From positions 1-13,158 of the forward strand of contig CAYJOP010000060.1 of the NCBI GenBank assembly GCA_964371835.1: a DNA stretch of 13,158 nt. The letters are read 5' to 3'. The stretch comes from CAYJAD01 sp964371835 (GTDB taxonomy: Bacteria; Desulfobacterota; Desulfovibrionia; Desulfovibrionales; Desulfovibrionaceae). Shown piece after piece: positions 12,830 to 13,158 of the stretch (position 1 is the stretch's first letter; each line of letters opens with the position of its first letter). Both the position numbers and the translations under genes were made by a program. The notes beneath the pieces are model-generated. The model did no database searches and was not told the origin of the DNA. It saw only the letters and a list, made by a program, of their open reading frames with translations.

Positions 12830-13158
12830 GAATTAAAAAACTTATCTTAATCATAGACATTTAAAAGCATGGTAAAATTTGAACCATTTTACAGTCAAAT
12901 TAGCCAATAAAATTGCCATAAAAAGAGTCTGACATGCAGATTTTTGTTAACTTTATGACGCAAATAATAAGTTTTAAAGCTAGGTTAAGGGGTTTTTTCT
13001 GTAGAATAACTTCGCATGGAGTAATAATAAAAAACTCACACCTTACAAATCAAAACTTTAAAAGAAATATTTTATACAATGTCCAAGCGAATTTTGAACA
13101 TTAACTATTTATTAATTACCAAGGGTATACAGTGCAATGCTGCGCCATGTTCCTCAGT
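12830..13158. other. Gene-free region at the right edge
   Basis: No supported gene was found. It holds a weak hairpin (GTAAAAT/ATTTTAC, 12872-12892) and a repeat copy at 12930-12975. An open frame at 12955-13104 (49 codons) starts inside the repeat, has no ribosome-binding site and resembles nothing I know. Bases 13043-13126 share short blocks in the same order and at similar spacing with 101-188 (TTACAAA, CCAAGCGAA, AAGGGT). Confidence 0.6.
12930..12975 (+). repeat. Dispersed intergenic repeat, copy C
   Basis: It aligns without gaps to 11640-11685 at 39 of 46 bases, including TGACAT at the left and a core of GACGCAAATAATAAG. It lies 100 bases past the ybaK-type stop on the same strand. The bases upstream (AAAATTGCCATAAAAAG, about 12910-12926) resemble the 5' arm of the hairpin at 417-461 in its minus-strand orientation. 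Confidence 0.65.

Noticed and set aside
12955..13104. 49-codon ATG frame at the right edge
   Set aside because: The ATG lies inside the dispersed repeat, there is no ribosome-binding site, and the equivalent frame in the 11640 copy stops after 11 codons, so coding is not conserved.
1..13158. CRISPR array, prophage, IS element, toxin-antitoxin or defence genes
   Set aside because: No regularly spaced direct repeats, transposase or integrase motifs, or known defence domains appear on either strand.

Overview
This window is an AT-rich stretch of an ordinary bacterial chromosome. It most resembles a low-GC member of the Desulfovibrionales (sulfate-reducer/Lawsonia/Bilophila-like deltaproteobacteria). 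That placement is an inference from three things: a flagellar fliM, a RemA/DUF370 gene sitting between yicC and gmk, and a DUF4445 ferredoxin-ASKHA protein beside an Rsm22 methyltransferase. No rRNA, tRNA, IS element, prophage or CRISPR array was found.

Layout. 1-524: gene-free, rich in hairpins and repeat fragments. 525-1505 (-): fliM. 1506-1675: divergent promoter region. 1676-5546 (+): tight three-gene operon encoding a RACo-like [2Fe-2S]/ASKHA protein, an Rsm22-family rRNA methyltransferase and a DppD/OppD-type ABC ATPase. 5564-6034 (-): small zinc-ribbon membrane protein, convergent with that operon. 6304-11480 (-): six-gene housekeeping operon in the order yicC, remA-like, gmk, pyrF, TPR protein, recJ. 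11481-11952: gene-free, with a dispersed repeat and a terminator. 11953-12192 (-): fmdB-type zinc ribbon. 12353-12829 (+): YbaK/EbsC-type deacylase, divergent from fmdB. 12830-13158: gene-free, with another repeat copy.

How the genes fit together. The yicC-to-recJ operon joins RNA turnover (YicC), a RemA-like DNA-binding protein, GMP and UMP synthesis (Gmk, PyrF), a TPR scaffold and a repair exonuclease (RecJ). Its genes overlap or sit within a few bases of each other except for about 60 bases before recJ. The plus-strand operon is unusual because all three products carry cysteine sets that bind, or could bind, Fe-S clusters.

I found no convincing new defence or mobile system. The most unusual material is non-coding: a diverged dispersed intergenic repeat (hairpin plus conserved tail, and a separate 19-mer) recurring in all three larger gene-free regions. 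Next come a probable leaderless start for the ASKHA gene and an intrinsic terminator buried in the coding end of a convergent neighbour. Several starts were set by ribosome-binding-site spacing rather than by the longest reading frame (yicC, remA, fmdB), and recJ appears to use TTG.
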